NCBI RefSeq assembly: GCF_001428805.1 | Contig: NZ_LMIS01000001.1 | Coordinates: 2,859,075-2,923,074 of the forward strand | DNA length: 64,000 nt | Reading direction: 5' to 3' | Source of the DNA: Aeromicrobium sp. Root236 | Lineage (GTDB): Bacteria; Actinomycetota; Actinomycetes; Propionibacteriales; Nocardioidaceae | Shown: in pieces, positions 46,992-54,561 of the stretch | Layout: every line of letters starts with the position of its first letter | Numbering within the stretch: the stretch's first letter is position 1 | Translations under genes and position numbers: made by a program | Notes under the pieces: generated by a model | What the model saw: only the letters and a program-made list of their open reading frames with translations | What the model was told of the DNA's origin: nothing | Database searches by the model: none

Positions 46992-47852
46992 GTGCCACTC
47001 GACATCCCCGGAGCCCGCCACCTGCACTCAGGCAAGGTGCGCGACCTGTACGAAGTGCAGGACGGCCATCTGCTCATGGTCGCGTCCGACCGCATCTCGG
47101 CCTACGACTTCCTCCTGACGCCAGGCATCCCCGACAAGGGCGAGATCCTCACGCGCATGTCGCTGTGGTGGTTCGACCAGCTCAGCGACATCGTGCCCAA
47201 CCACGTCGTGTCGACCGCGGTGCCCGAGCGGGTGCGCGGCCGGGCCCTGATCGTCGAGAAGCTCGACATGTTCCCGGTCGAGTGCGTGGCCCGGGGCTAC
47301 CTGACCGGTTCCGGCTTGCGCGACTACAACGCGACCGGCGAGACGTGCGGCGTGCCGCTGCCGCCCGGGCTGGTCGACGCCTCGCGGCTGCCCGAGCCGA
47401 TCTTCACCCCGGCCACCAAGGCCGATCTGGGCGAGCACGACGAGAACGTGTCGTTCGCGCAGATCACCGAGACGATCGGCGCTGAGAGCGCCGAGGCGCT
47501 GCGCGACCTGACTCTCGCCGTCTACGCGCGGGCCGAGGACATCGCCCGCGAGCGCGGCATCATCCTGGCCGACACCAAGCTCGAGTTCGGCGCGCGTCCC
47601 GACGGCACGATCGTCCTCGCCGACGAGGTGCTCACCCCGGACTCGTCCCGATTCTGGCCTGCCGACTCCTGGCAGCCGGGGCGGCCGCAGCCGTCGTACG
47701 ACAAGCAGTTCGTCCGCGACTGGATGACCTCCGAGAGCGGCTGGGACCGTGAGAGCAACCGGCAGCCGCCGGCGTTGCCCGCAGAGATCGTCGAGAAGAC
47801 CCGTGAGCGCTACGTCCAGGCGTACGAGCAGCTGACGGGCGAGACGTTCTGA
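46992..47852 (+). CDS. purC: SAICAR synthetase
   Basis: A 286-residue ligase joining CAIR and aspartate. [20 protein letters not shown] is the ATP-binding N-terminus; [17 protein letters not shown] and [13 protein letters not shown] are family signatures. GTG start with TAGTCT (46980-46985) exactly six nt before it: leaderless. Convergent with the kinase gene, 3 nt apart. Confidence 0.97.
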   Translation: MPLDIPGARHLHSGKVRDLYEVQDGHLLMVASDRISAYDFLLTPGIPDKGEILTRMSLWWFDQLSDIVPNHVVSTAVPERVRGRALIVEKLDMFPVECVARGYLTGSGLRDYNATGETCGVPLPPGLVDASRLPEPIFTPATKADLGEHDENVSFAQITETIGAESAEALRDLTLAVYARAEDIARERGIILADTKLEFGARPDGTIVLADEVLTPDSSRFWPADSWQPGRPQPSYDKQFVRDWMTSESGWDRESNRQPPALPAEIVEKTRERYVQAYEQLTGETF

Positions 47853-47855
47853 TCC

Positions 47856-48764
47856 TCAGCGGATCACGTACCAGGTGACCGCGGCGGACGCCGCGAACAC
47901 CAGCACCGCCAGGGTGAGGGCGAGCCCCGAGGGCACCTCCCGGCGCACCCGCCGCACGTTGCGCACCTTGGTGCCGCCGACGATCTGCTCGAGGGCGTCG
48001 GCGAACGCCGCGGCCGACTCGGGTCGGTCGTCCGGCCGGGTCGCCAACGAGGACGCCAGCAGGTGGTCGAGGTTGCGGGGGATCTTGCCGGAGCTCGCCA
48101 GAGGCGCGGGCCGGCTGTCGTTGGACCGGTGCAGCAGCGTGCCGGGATCGGACACGTCGTACGGCGGCCGGCCCGAGAGCAGCTCGTACGTGACGGCGCC
48201 CAGCGAGTAGACGTCCGAGCGCGGGCCGACCGGTGCGCCGCGTGCCTGCTCGGGTGCCATGTAGGCCGGCGTGCCGGTCGTGACCGTGACGCCGCTGGCC
48301 TCGGCGAGACGCTTGGCGCTGCCGAGATCCGCGACGAGCACGCGGCCGTCCTCCGCGACGAGGAGGTTGCTCGGCTTGACGTCGCGGTGCAGCATGCCCT
48401 CGTCGTGCAGCACCTGGACGGCGCGTGCGCACTCGATGGCGAGCAGGAGGGCGTCCTCGGTCGATCCCGGCGGCTTCACCCGGTCGGCGACCGTGCCACC
48501 CGAGACGTAGTCCATGACGAAGAACGGCCGGTCCTCATGGGTGCCGATGTCGTGCACCCGTACGACACGGGGATCGTGGATCTGCCGGAGCAGACGGGCC
48601 TCGGCGAGGAACCGCTCACGTACGTCGGCGTGATGGGCCCAGTTCTCGGCCAGCACCTTGACCGCGACCGGAGTCTCGAGCTCGGTGTCGAAGCCGCGCC
48701 AGACGGTGGCGAAGGCGCCGAACCCCTCGACCTCGTCGAGGCGGTAGCGTCCGATCTGTTTCAT
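47856..48764 (-). CDS. Tail-anchored Ser/Thr protein kinase
   Basis: A 302-residue Hanks-type kinase. Glycine loop EGFGAFATV (13-21), catalytic Lys36, HRDVKPSN (126-133) and APEQARG are intact, but the metal-binding DFG is DLG (146-148, VADLGSAKRL). After the kinase domain comes a basic stretch and one membrane helix (about 278-300) ending only two residues before the C-terminus, so there is no outer sensor domain. Divergent from the ECF sigma gene, 45 bp away, which suggests it may control that factor by phosphorylation (inference). An in-frame GTG precedes the ATG. Confidence 0.92.
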   Translation of the reverse strand: MKQIGRYRLDEVEGFGAFATVWRGFDTELETPVAVKVLAENWAHHADVRERFLAEARLLRQIHDPRVVRVHDIGTHEDRPFFVMDYVSGGTVADRVKPPGSTEDALLLAIECARAVQVLHDEGMLHRDVKPSNLLVAEDGRVLVADLGSAKRLAEASGVTVTTGTPAYMAPEQARGAPVGPRSDVYSLGAVTYELLSGRPPYDVSDPGTLLHRSNDSRPAPLASSGKIPRNLDHLLASSLATRPDDRPESAAAFADALEQIVGGTKVRNVRRVRREVPSGLALTLAVLVFAASAAVTWYVIR

Positions 48765-48772
48765 CACGCATC

Positions 48773-48799
48773 AGTATGCGCGACAACCCGTATCAGTAT
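48773..48799. promoter_or_regulatory. Direct repeat in the kinase/sigma intergenic region
   Basis: ATCAGTAT occurs twice, at about 48770-48777 and 48792-48799, in the 45-bp divergent region. TATCGT about seven nt before the sigma ATG may be its -10 box. Possibly a shared regulator site. Confidence 0.4.
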
Positions 48800-48809
48800 C
48801 GTCTGGGGC

Positions 48810-49358
48810 ATGGATGTCGACGAGCAGCTGATCGCCAGGGCGCGAGCCGGTGAGGCCCCCGCGATGGAAGAGCTGCTGGCGGCCATCCGGCCGAGGGTCG
48901 TGAGCCGGTGCGCCCGGTTGCTGCCGCACACGCTCGACGCCGAGGAGGCCGCTCAGGACGCGCTGCTGTCGATCGCGACGCACCTGAAGGACTACTCCGG
49001 CGAGGGCTCGTTCATGGGCTGGGTCACGGTCATCGCGTCCAACTCGGCACGGCAGACCTATCGCACGTTGAAGCGGCGGTTCGCCGAGCGCTCCGTCGAC
49101 GAGCTGCCGGTCAGCCCCGACCCGCGCACGACCAGCGTGATCGCCGGCAGCCGCCTCGACCTGCTCGACGCGATCGAGGCCCTCGAGCAGGCGCACCCGG
49201 CGACCGCCGAGGCGTTCGTCCTGCGTGACATCGGTGCGCTGCCGTACGACGAGATCGCCGCCCTCACGCAGACGCCGCTCGGCACCGTCAAGGCCCGCAT
49301 CCACACGGCACGAGGATTCGTACGGGAGAGGCTGGGGGTCAATGAAGGCAACTTCTGA
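48810..49358 (+). CDS. ECF-type RNA polymerase sigma factor
   Basis: A 182-residue sigma factor with region 2 (about 20-92; LDAEEAAQDALLSIATHLKD and FMGWVTVIASNSARQTYR) and region 4 (about 125-178; LPYDEIAALTQTPLGTVKAR). No anti-sigma gene is adjacent; instead a Ser/Thr kinase is divergent. The three nearest genes to the right share a promoter-like motif, CAACY-N16-CATCT, and are its likely targets. The ATG at 48810 starts right at region 1/2. Confidence 0.9.
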   Translation: MDVDEQLIARARAGEAPAMEELLAAIRPRVVSRCARLLPHTLDAEEAAQDALLSIATHLKDYSGEGSFMGWVTVIASNSARQTYRTLKRRFAERSVDELPVSPDPRTTSVIAGSRLDLLDAIEALEQAHPATAEAFVLRDIGALPYDEIAALTQTPLGTVKARIHTARGFVRERLGVNEGNF

Positions 49359-49374
49359 GTGCTCCTCGGCATCT
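49349..49374 (+). promoter_or_regulatory. Putative ECF promoter A
   Basis: CAACT (49349-49353), 16 nt, CATCT (49370-49374), with GG before the -10, matching promoters B and C in sequence and exact spacing. The -35 lies across the last codons of the sigma gene. It would drive the exported-protein gene at 49425. Confidence 0.6.
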
Positions 49375-49424
49375 CTGTCTCCGAGGTGTGTCCCATCGGG
49401 GGCACCAGCACCACGGAGGAACCC

Positions 49425-50120
49425 ATGAAGCAGCAGATCGCAACCGGCATCCTCGCGATCAGCATGGCCGGCGGCGTGAGCACGAGCGTGGTGGCACACC
49501 AGCTCAGCTCCGAGTCCGACCCGGAGCCCAAGGCCACGCCGTCAGCCACCCAGACGTCGAAGAAGACCGACAAGCCCAAGTCGACCAAGACCGCCAACCC
49601 GCCTCCGGGCACCGGCGGCGGCACCAAGACGTCGGAGCCGCCGAAGCTGCCGCTCGCGCCCGTCGGCGCGCTGCGCATCATCCCCGGTGCGGTCGGCCCG
49701 GTGCAGGTCGGGATGAGCAAGCAGGATGCGTACGCGACGGGCTACTTCGACGCCGACGTGTCGGTGCCGGCGTGCAACCGGACCGACGACCTGGTGTGGA
49801 AGGCCGGCTACAACGACCAGCTCGACATCCGCACCAACGACGACGGCTCGGTCGCGGCGATCGGCATTCGCGGTGGGGGCCCGCGTACGCGCTCGGGGCT
49901 CGGCGTCGGCAGCACCTACGAGAGCGTCCAGGGGGTGCTCGGAGAGGTGGCGCCGGAGCCGGCGGGGCAGGGCCAGACCGGCCTGTTCGTCAGCGAGGGC
50001 AACGGCTGGATCGGGTTCTTGTTCAACGCGGCTCCCGATGCCGTCGCGCCGACCGACACCGTGACGTTCGTCGAGGTCACGAGCGGCGTACGGCCCGGCC
50101 TGACCCGCAGCGGCTGCTGA
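49425..50120 (+). CDS. Exported or membrane-anchored protein of unknown function
   Basis: A 231-residue protein: N-terminal hydrophobic signal or anchor (about 4-25), a Pro/Lys/Thr-rich spacer (about 30-75, KKTDKPKSTKTANPPPG) like those crossing the cell wall, then a compact domain (about 85-225) starting GPVQVGMSKQDAYATGYF. Two cysteines, one the final residue. No family recognised. GGAGG precedes the ATG. It follows the sigma factor and has putative ECF promoter A. Confidence 0.85.
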   Translation: MKQQIATGILAISMAGGVSTSVVAHQLSSESDPEPKATPSATQTSKKTDKPKSTKTANPPPGTGGGTKTSEPPKLPLAPVGALRIIPGAVGPVQVGMSKQDAYATGYFDADVSVPACNRTDDLVWKAGYNDQLDIRTNDDGSVAAIGIRGGGPRTRSGLGVGSTYESVQGVLGEVAPEPAGQGQTGLFVSEGNGWIGFLFNAAPDAVAPTDTVTFVEVTSGVRPGLTRSGC

Positions 50121-50144
50121 AGCCGCCGGCCGGGCCGGGCTCGG

Positions 50145-50738
50145 TCAGCGGGCCGCTCGTACGCCCTGCCCGAGGTCGATGACCTGGTCCTCGATCGTCG
50201 TCTCACGGCCGGCGGCCACGCTGACCACGATCGGTTCGCGGGCGGTGAGGTCGGCGTCCTGGAACGTCACCGCGTACTCGCCGGGCGGCAGCCCGCCGAT
50301 GCGGAACGTGCCCTTGGCCGAGACGTACGCGGCTCCCGTGGCGTGAGCGCCGGATGCCGTCACGCACATGTCGGTGGCGGGTTGCTCATCGCTGACGACG
50401 GTGCCCTGGACGTACCCGGCGACCGGCATCGTCAGGTCCTGCGGCGTCGGGCGAGCCGGATCGATCGTGACGGCGAGGCGGGTGAAGACGTGGGCGCCGG
50501 TGTGGTCCGTGGCCTCGACCCGGTAGTCGTCGCCCGCGACGGGCTGGCGCCGGGTGAACCGGTAGCCGCCGACATCGTCCGTGATCGTGGTGTCGAGGCG
50601 GGTGCCCTGGTCGCGGCCCTCGGTGAACAGGGCGACCGTGATCCCGGCGAGCGGATAGCCGCTCGGGTCGGAGATCGTGCCCGTGACGACGGCGGAGAGT
50701 GCGACCGTCGTGGTCGGTCTCATGGGATGTACGGTCAT
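50145..50738 (-). CDS. Carboxypeptidase-regulatory-like (TTR-fold) protein without signal peptide
   Basis: A 197-residue protein with two transthyretin-like beta domains (about 13-95, VVTGTISDPSGYPLAGITVA, and 100-190, GTFRIGGLPPGEYAVTF). The ATG at 50738 is supported by AGGGGGA. Its paralogue upstream has a clear signal peptide; this one does not, so it is cytoplasmic, exported unconventionally, or lost its leader. Preceded by putative ECF promoter B. Confidence 0.82.
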   Translation of the reverse strand: MTVHPMRPTTTVALSAVVTGTISDPSGYPLAGITVALFTEGRDQGTRLDTTITDDVGGYRFTRRQPVAGDDYRVEATDHTGAHVFTRLAVTIDPARPTPQDLTMPVAGYVQGTVVSDEQPATDMCVTASGAHATGAAYVSAKGTFRIGGLPPGEYAVTFQDADLTAREPIVVSVAAGRETTIEDQVIDLGQGVRAAR

Positions 50739-50777
50739 GCGTCCCCCTCGGGATCGGTGTGTGCGTTCTGTCATGTC

Positions 50778-50803
50778 AGATGCCGAGGGGGACGCAAAGG
50801 TTG
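50778..50803 (-). promoter_or_regulatory. Putative ECF promoter B
   Basis: Read leftward: CAACC (50803-50799), 16 nt starting TTTGCG, then CATCT (50782-50778), with ACAACCTTTGCG and GGCATCT both shared with promoter C. It lies 40 nt before the ATG of the TTR-like gene. Confidence 0.65.
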
Positions 50804-50814
50804 TCTCGTTCGAC

Positions 50815-51828
50815 TCAGTTCTTCGGCAGCGCGATGTGCAGGTTCGTGATCTGCGAGCCGTCGTTCATCGTGACCGGTGTCGCCGAGGCGTAGCTGGTCG
50901 CGTTGACGTACCACGTCGTGCGGTGGACACCCGTGGGGTCACTGACCCGGACCCGGACCTTGCCCACGAAGTCCAGGCTGCCCTTCTTCCAGGTGCCGTC
51001 GGCGGCCGTCGTGACCGGGATCGAGCCGTCCGTGGCGCTGGTGAGGACGTCGACCTTCATGCCCTGCAAGGGGTGGCCCTCGGTGTCAGTCACGGTGCCG
51101 GAGACCGTGCCGTACCGGTACTTCATCACCTGACGGCTCAGGGTCGTCGCCTTCCCGGCGGTCACCTTGACGTAGGTGAGGCCGACGCAGCCCTTCTGCG
51201 TCCTGCGGACGTTGTTGTAGCAGGTCTCGTCGAACACCTCGGCCATGTCACCGAACGCGACGTAGTAGGTGCCGGTCGGCAGCCCGCCGAGGCGGAATCC
51301 GCCGCCGGCGGAGACCATGACGGCACCGCCGGGGAGGTTCTCGTCCTCCTCGTCGCCGACCATCTTCGCCGACACGCCGACGGTCTTCGCCGCCTTGAGG
51401 GGGGCGGTCCCGATCTGCGTGTAGACCTTGCCCTGGATGATGCCGGCGTCCTTCACCGACAGGTTCGTCGTCGTGGTCACGCCGTTCTTGACGACGAACG
51501 ACGGGGAGTACTTCGCGACGTGCCAGCCCGTCGTGTCGATCGCCTCGTAGCGATAGGTGTCGTCGCCGTCGGTCGCCACACCCTCGAGCCGGAACCGGCC
51601 CGCATCGTTGGTCGAGGCGGTGCCGACGACCTCGCCCTGGGCGTCGTGGACCTTGATGGTGAGGCCGGCCAGCGGGTATCCGCCGGCGTCGAAGACCGAC
51701 CCGGCGACGGCGCCGGTCCCCGGTGCGGCGTTCGCCGCGGTGAGCGCCGCAGCACCACCGATGGTCAGGGTGACCAGAGTGCCCGCGGCAAGTGCGGCTC
51801 GACTGAGTCGAGTGAGTCGTGCGGTCAT
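50815..51828 (-). CDS. Secreted protein with TTR/carboxypeptidase-regulatory-like domains
   Basis: A 337-residue exported protein: signal peptide 1-35 (RAALAAGTLVTLTIGGAAAL, cut near ANA-AP), then about three beta domains with the pattern GSVFDAGGYPLAGLTIKV, then GGGFRLGGLPTGTYYVAF and GTVSGTVTDTEGHPLQGMKV. A Cys pair sits in ETCYNNVRRTQKGC. Such domains are surface or adhesive modules. ATG at 51828 with a perfect GAGGAGG. Preceded by putative ECF promoter C; the longer frame into the ligase gene is antisense noise. Confidence 0.87.
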   Translation of the reverse strand: MTARLTRLSRAALAAGTLVTLTIGGAAALTAANAAPGTGAVAGSVFDAGGYPLAGLTIKVHDAQGEVVGTASTNDAGRFRLEGVATDGDDTYRYEAIDTTGWHVAKYSPSFVVKNGVTTTTNLSVKDAGIIQGKVYTQIGTAPLKAAKTVGVSAKMVGDEEDENLPGGAVMVSAGGGFRLGGLPTGTYYVAFGDMAEVFDETCYNNVRRTQKGCVGLTYVKVTAGKATTLSRQVMKYRYGTVSGTVTDTEGHPLQGMKVDVLTSATDGSIPVTTAADGTWKKGSLDFVGKVRVRVSDPTGVHRTTWYVNATSYASATPVTMNDGSQITNLHIALPKN

Positions 51829-51859
51829 GCTTCCTCCTCGGTTGGTGCTGTGGTGGGAG

Positions 51860-51885
51860 AGATGCCTGGGTCGCCGCAAAGGTTG
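51860..51885 (-). promoter_or_regulatory. Putative ECF promoter C
   Basis: Read leftward: CAACC (51885-51881), 16 nt starting TTTGCG, then CATCT (51864-51860). Same elements and spacing as promoters A and B; 32 nt from the start of the secreted TTR-like gene. Confidence 0.65.
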
Positions 51886-51945
51886 TGGGTGAGGCCCAGA
51901 TACTGCGGGTATGGTGAGAGGCCCGTCACACCCTGGAGGAGACCC

Positions 51946-53502
51946 GTGGCCAACCTCGCCGCTTTGCTGGAGCAGTCGACCGAGAAGTACGCCGACCGTA
52001 CGGCGATCGTGTTCGGCGACACGCGGTTGACGTATGCGCAGGTCAACGGCGCTGCGAACCAGGTGGCGAACCTGCTGGTGGCACGCGGGATCCAGCCCGG
52101 CGACAAGGTCGCGCTGTCGTGCCCCAACCTGCCGTACTTCACGGTCATCTACTTCGGCATCCTCAAGGCGGGCGCCACGGTCGTGCCGTTGAACGTGCTG
52201 CTCAAGGGCCGCGAGGTGGCCTATCACCTGGCCGACTCGGACGCCAAGGCGTACTTCGCGTTCGAGGGCACGCAGGACCTGCCGATCGGCGACGCTGCGT
52301 GGGAGGGGTTCCAGGCGACGGAGTCGTGCACCGAGTTCTTCCTGATCAAGCTCGACTCCCAGCAGCCCGAGCCGATGGAGCCGCCGGAGTTCTTCGGCCC
52401 TCTCGTGGCGCAGCAGCCACCGACGTTCGACACGGTCGAGCGCGATGACGACGACACGGCAGTCATCCTCTACACGTCCGGCACGACGGGGCAGCCCAAG
52501 GGTGCGGAGCTGCGGCACCGCAACATGCGCGACAACGCGCTGGCCGGCAAGGACCTGTTCGGCGCGGACGAGTCGCGGCCTGACACGTACCTGTGCGTGC
52601 TGCCGCTGTTCCACTCGTTCGGTCAGACGGTGATCCAGAACGGCTCGATGGCGTACGGCGGCACGGTCGTGATGCTGCCGAGGTTCGAGGCCAAGTCGGC
52701 TCTGGGGCTGATGCTGGCCAACCGAGTCACGTTCTTCGCCGGGGTGCCGACGATGTACTGGGGCCTGCTCGGCGCACTCGACGACACGGTCGACGTGGAG
52801 GCGCTGGCGGCCAACCTGCGCGTCGCGGCAGCCGGCGGGTCGGCGCTGCCGGTCGACATCCACCGCCAGTTCAAGGAGCGGTTCGGGGTCACGATCCTCG
52901 AGGGCTACGGCCTCTCGGAGACGTCTCCCGTCGCGTCGTTCTCCCGGTTCGGCGAGGAGCCTCGCGTGGGGTCGATCGGCGTGCCGATCCCCGGCGTCGA
53001 GATGAAGCTGATCAACGACGACTGGAGCGAGGTCGAGCCGGGCCCGGACGCGGTCGGTGAGATCGCGATCAAGGGCCACAACGTCATGAAGGGCTACTAC
53101 AACCGGCCCGAGGCCACCGCCGAGGCGATCCGGGACGGCTGGTTCAGGTCGGGCGACCTGGCCAAGAAGGACGAGGACGGTTTCTACTACATCGTCGACC
53201 GGTCCAAGGACATGATCATCCGCGGTGGCTTCAACGTCTATCCGCGCGAGATCGAGGAGGTCCTCATGGAGCACCCGGCGGTGTCGCTGGTCGCGGTGAT
53301 CGGCGTGCCGAACGAGTCGCACGGCGAGGAGATCAAGGCCGTCGTGGTCAAGAACAAGGACCACGACGACGTCTCGGAGGCCGACCTGGTGGCCTGGGGC
53401 AAGGAGCAGCTCGCGGCCTACAAGTACCCGCGCGTCGTCGAGTTCCGCGACGAGCTGCCGATGACCAGCACCGGCAAGATCCTCAAGCGCGAGCTGTCCT
53501 GA
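51946..53502 (+). CDS. Acyl-CoA synthetase (long-chain fatty acid-CoA ligase type)
   Basis: A 518-residue adenylate-forming enzyme: ATP loop LYTSGTTGQPKGAE near residue 170, YGLSETSP, GDLAKKDEDGFYYIVDRSKD, GGFNVYPREIEEVL and the C-terminal catalytic Lys in STGKILKREL. It activates a carboxylic acid, probably a fatty acid, to acyl-CoA. GTG at 51946 after GGAGG; TATGGT at 51910 is a possible -10. The longer upstream frame is the antisense of the neighbouring gene. Confidence 0.93.
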   Translation: MANLAALLEQSTEKYADRTAIVFGDTRLTYAQVNGAANQVANLLVARGIQPGDKVALSCPNLPYFTVIYFGILKAGATVVPLNVLLKGREVAYHLADSDAKAYFAFEGTQDLPIGDAAWEGFQATESCTEFFLIKLDSQQPEPMEPPEFFGPLVAQQPPTFDTVERDDDDTAVILYTSGTTGQPKGAELRHRNMRDNALAGKDLFGADESRPDTYLCVLPLFHSFGQTVIQNGSMAYGGTVVMLPRFEAKSALGLMLANRVTFFAGVPTMYWGLLGALDDTVDVEALAANLRVAAAGGSALPVDIHRQFKERFGVTILEGYGLSETSPVASFSRFGEEPRVGSIGVPIPGVEMKLINDDWSEVEPGPDAVGEIAIKGHNVMKGYYNRPEATAEAIRDGWFRSGDLAKKDEDGFYYIVDRSKDMIIRGGFNVYPREIEEVLMEHPAVSLVAVIGVPNESHGEEIKAVVVKNKDHDDVSEADLVAWGKEQLAAYKYPRVVEFRDELPMTSTGKILKRELS

Positions 53503-53566
53503 ACGCGGGTCCGAGGACCGCAGCGACACCGATAGACTGAGGGCACCGACCACTCAAGGAGCGTCC

Positions 53567-53809
53567 GTGGCCCGCGTCATCGTCGATGTCATGCCCAAAC
53601 CCGAGATCCTCGACCCGCAGGGCAAGGCCGTCCACGGCGCACTGCCGCGTCTCGGCTATCACGCCGTGACGGACGTACGCCAGGGCAAGCGGTTCGAGCT
53701 CGAGGTCGAGGTGGTCGACGAGGCCACACTCGCCGAGGTGCACGCCCTGGCCGGCACGCTGCTGTCGAACCCGGTCATCGAGGACTACTCCGTACGAGTG
53801 GATTCATGA
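53567..53809 (+). CDS. purS: Phosphoribosylformylglycinamidine synthase subunit PurS
   Basis: An 80-residue subunit of the three-part FGAM synthase ([33 protein letters not shown]). It bridges PurQ and PurL. GTG start, AAGGAG upstream; TAGACT near 53533 is a likely -10. Overlaps purQ by 4 nt. Confidence 0.96.
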   Translation: MARVIVDVMPKPEILDPQGKAVHGALPRLGYHAVTDVRQGKRFELEVEVVDEATLAEVHALAGTLLSNPVIEDYSVRVDS

Positions 53810-54477
53810 AGGTCGGCGTCGTCACGTTCCCGGGGTCGCTCGACGACGTCGACGCGCAGCGGGCCGTACGCATCGCCGGTGGCGAGCCGGTCGCGCTGTG
53901 GCACGGTGACCACGACCTCAAGGGCGTCGACGCGGTCATCCTGCCGGGCGGCTTCTCCTACGGCGACTACCTGCGTGCCGGGGCGATCGCCCGGTTCGCG
54001 CCGGTCATGACCGAGGTCATCGCCGCGGCGCAGGGCGGCATGCCGGTGCTCGGCATCTGCAACGGCTTCCAGATCCTGTGCGAGTCGCACCTCCTGCCCG
54101 GCGCCCTGATCCGCAACGACCACCGCACGTTCATCTGCCGTGACCAGACCCTCAAGGTCGAGAACGCCTCGACCGCGTGGACCTCGAACCTGTCGCTCGG
54201 CGACGAGATCGTGATCCCGCTCAAGAACGGCGAGGGCGGCTTCGTCGCCGACGAGGACACGCTCGACCGCCTCGAGGGCGAGGGCCAGGTCGTGTTCCGC
54301 TACGTCGACGTCAATCCCAACGGCTCGCTGCGCGACATCGCCGGCATCACCAACGAGCGCGGCAACGTCGTCGGGCTCATGCCGCACCCCGAGCACGCGG
54401 TCGAGGACCTGACCGGTCCCGGCACCGACGGCCTGGCCCTCTTCACCTCGGCGCTGGCCACCCTCACCTCTGCCTAG
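53806..54477 (+). CDS. purQ: Phosphoribosylformylglycinamidine synthase glutaminase PurQ
   Basis: A 223-residue class I glutamine amidotransferase that feeds ammonia to PurL. Nucleophile Cys85 in [11 protein letters not shown] and the His/Glu pair in [10 protein letters not shown] are present. purL does not follow; the next gene is convergent, so purL lies elsewhere. Confidence 0.96.
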   Translation: MKVGVVTFPGSLDDVDAQRAVRIAGGEPVALWHGDHDLKGVDAVILPGGFSYGDYLRAGAIARFAPVMTEVIAAAQGGMPVLGICNGFQILCESHLLPGALIRNDHRTFICRDQTLKVENASTAWTSNLSLGDEIVIPLKNGEGGFVADEDTLDRLEGEGQVVFRYVDVNPNGSLRDIAGITNERGNVVGLMPHPEHAVEDLTGPGTDGLALFTSALATLTSA

Positions 54478-54489
54478 TTCCAGGCACCC

Positions 54490-54551
54490 GCTGAGACTGA
54501 CGTTTCTGTGGTGGTCCCGCGGCGTGTCGCAGCACAAACGTCAGGCTCACC
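54490..54551. repeat. Long hairpin element, copy 1
   Basis: TGAGACTGACGTTT (54492-54505) and AAACGTCAGGCTCA (54536-54549) form a 14-bp stem with one mismatch. The sequence and internal GCGGCGTGTCGCA resemble the element at 59282-59345. Between convergent genes; a possible bidirectional terminator and REP-like family member. Confidence 0.85.
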
Positions 54552-54561
54552 GCGCACGTGG

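Noticed and set aside
48784-48803. CAACC near the sigma gene's own start as an autoregulated ECF promoter
   Set aside because: No CATCT lies at the required distance; only CGTC at 11 nt, which is too close.
49342-49428. A 28-codon frame overlapping the sigma gene end and the next gene's start
   Set aside because: It has no good ribosome site and is the tail of a longer out-of-frame shadow of the sigma gene.
50815-53553. A 912-residue minus-strand frame running through the acyl-CoA ligase gene
   Set aside because: Only its last 337 residues form a sensible secreted protein with a ribosome site; the rest is the antisense of the ligase and lacks protein-like composition.
54478-54561. Missing purL after purQ as evidence of a broken operon
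   Set aside because: purL is often unlinked in actinomycetes and no purL remnant is visible, so absence here is not evidence of loss.
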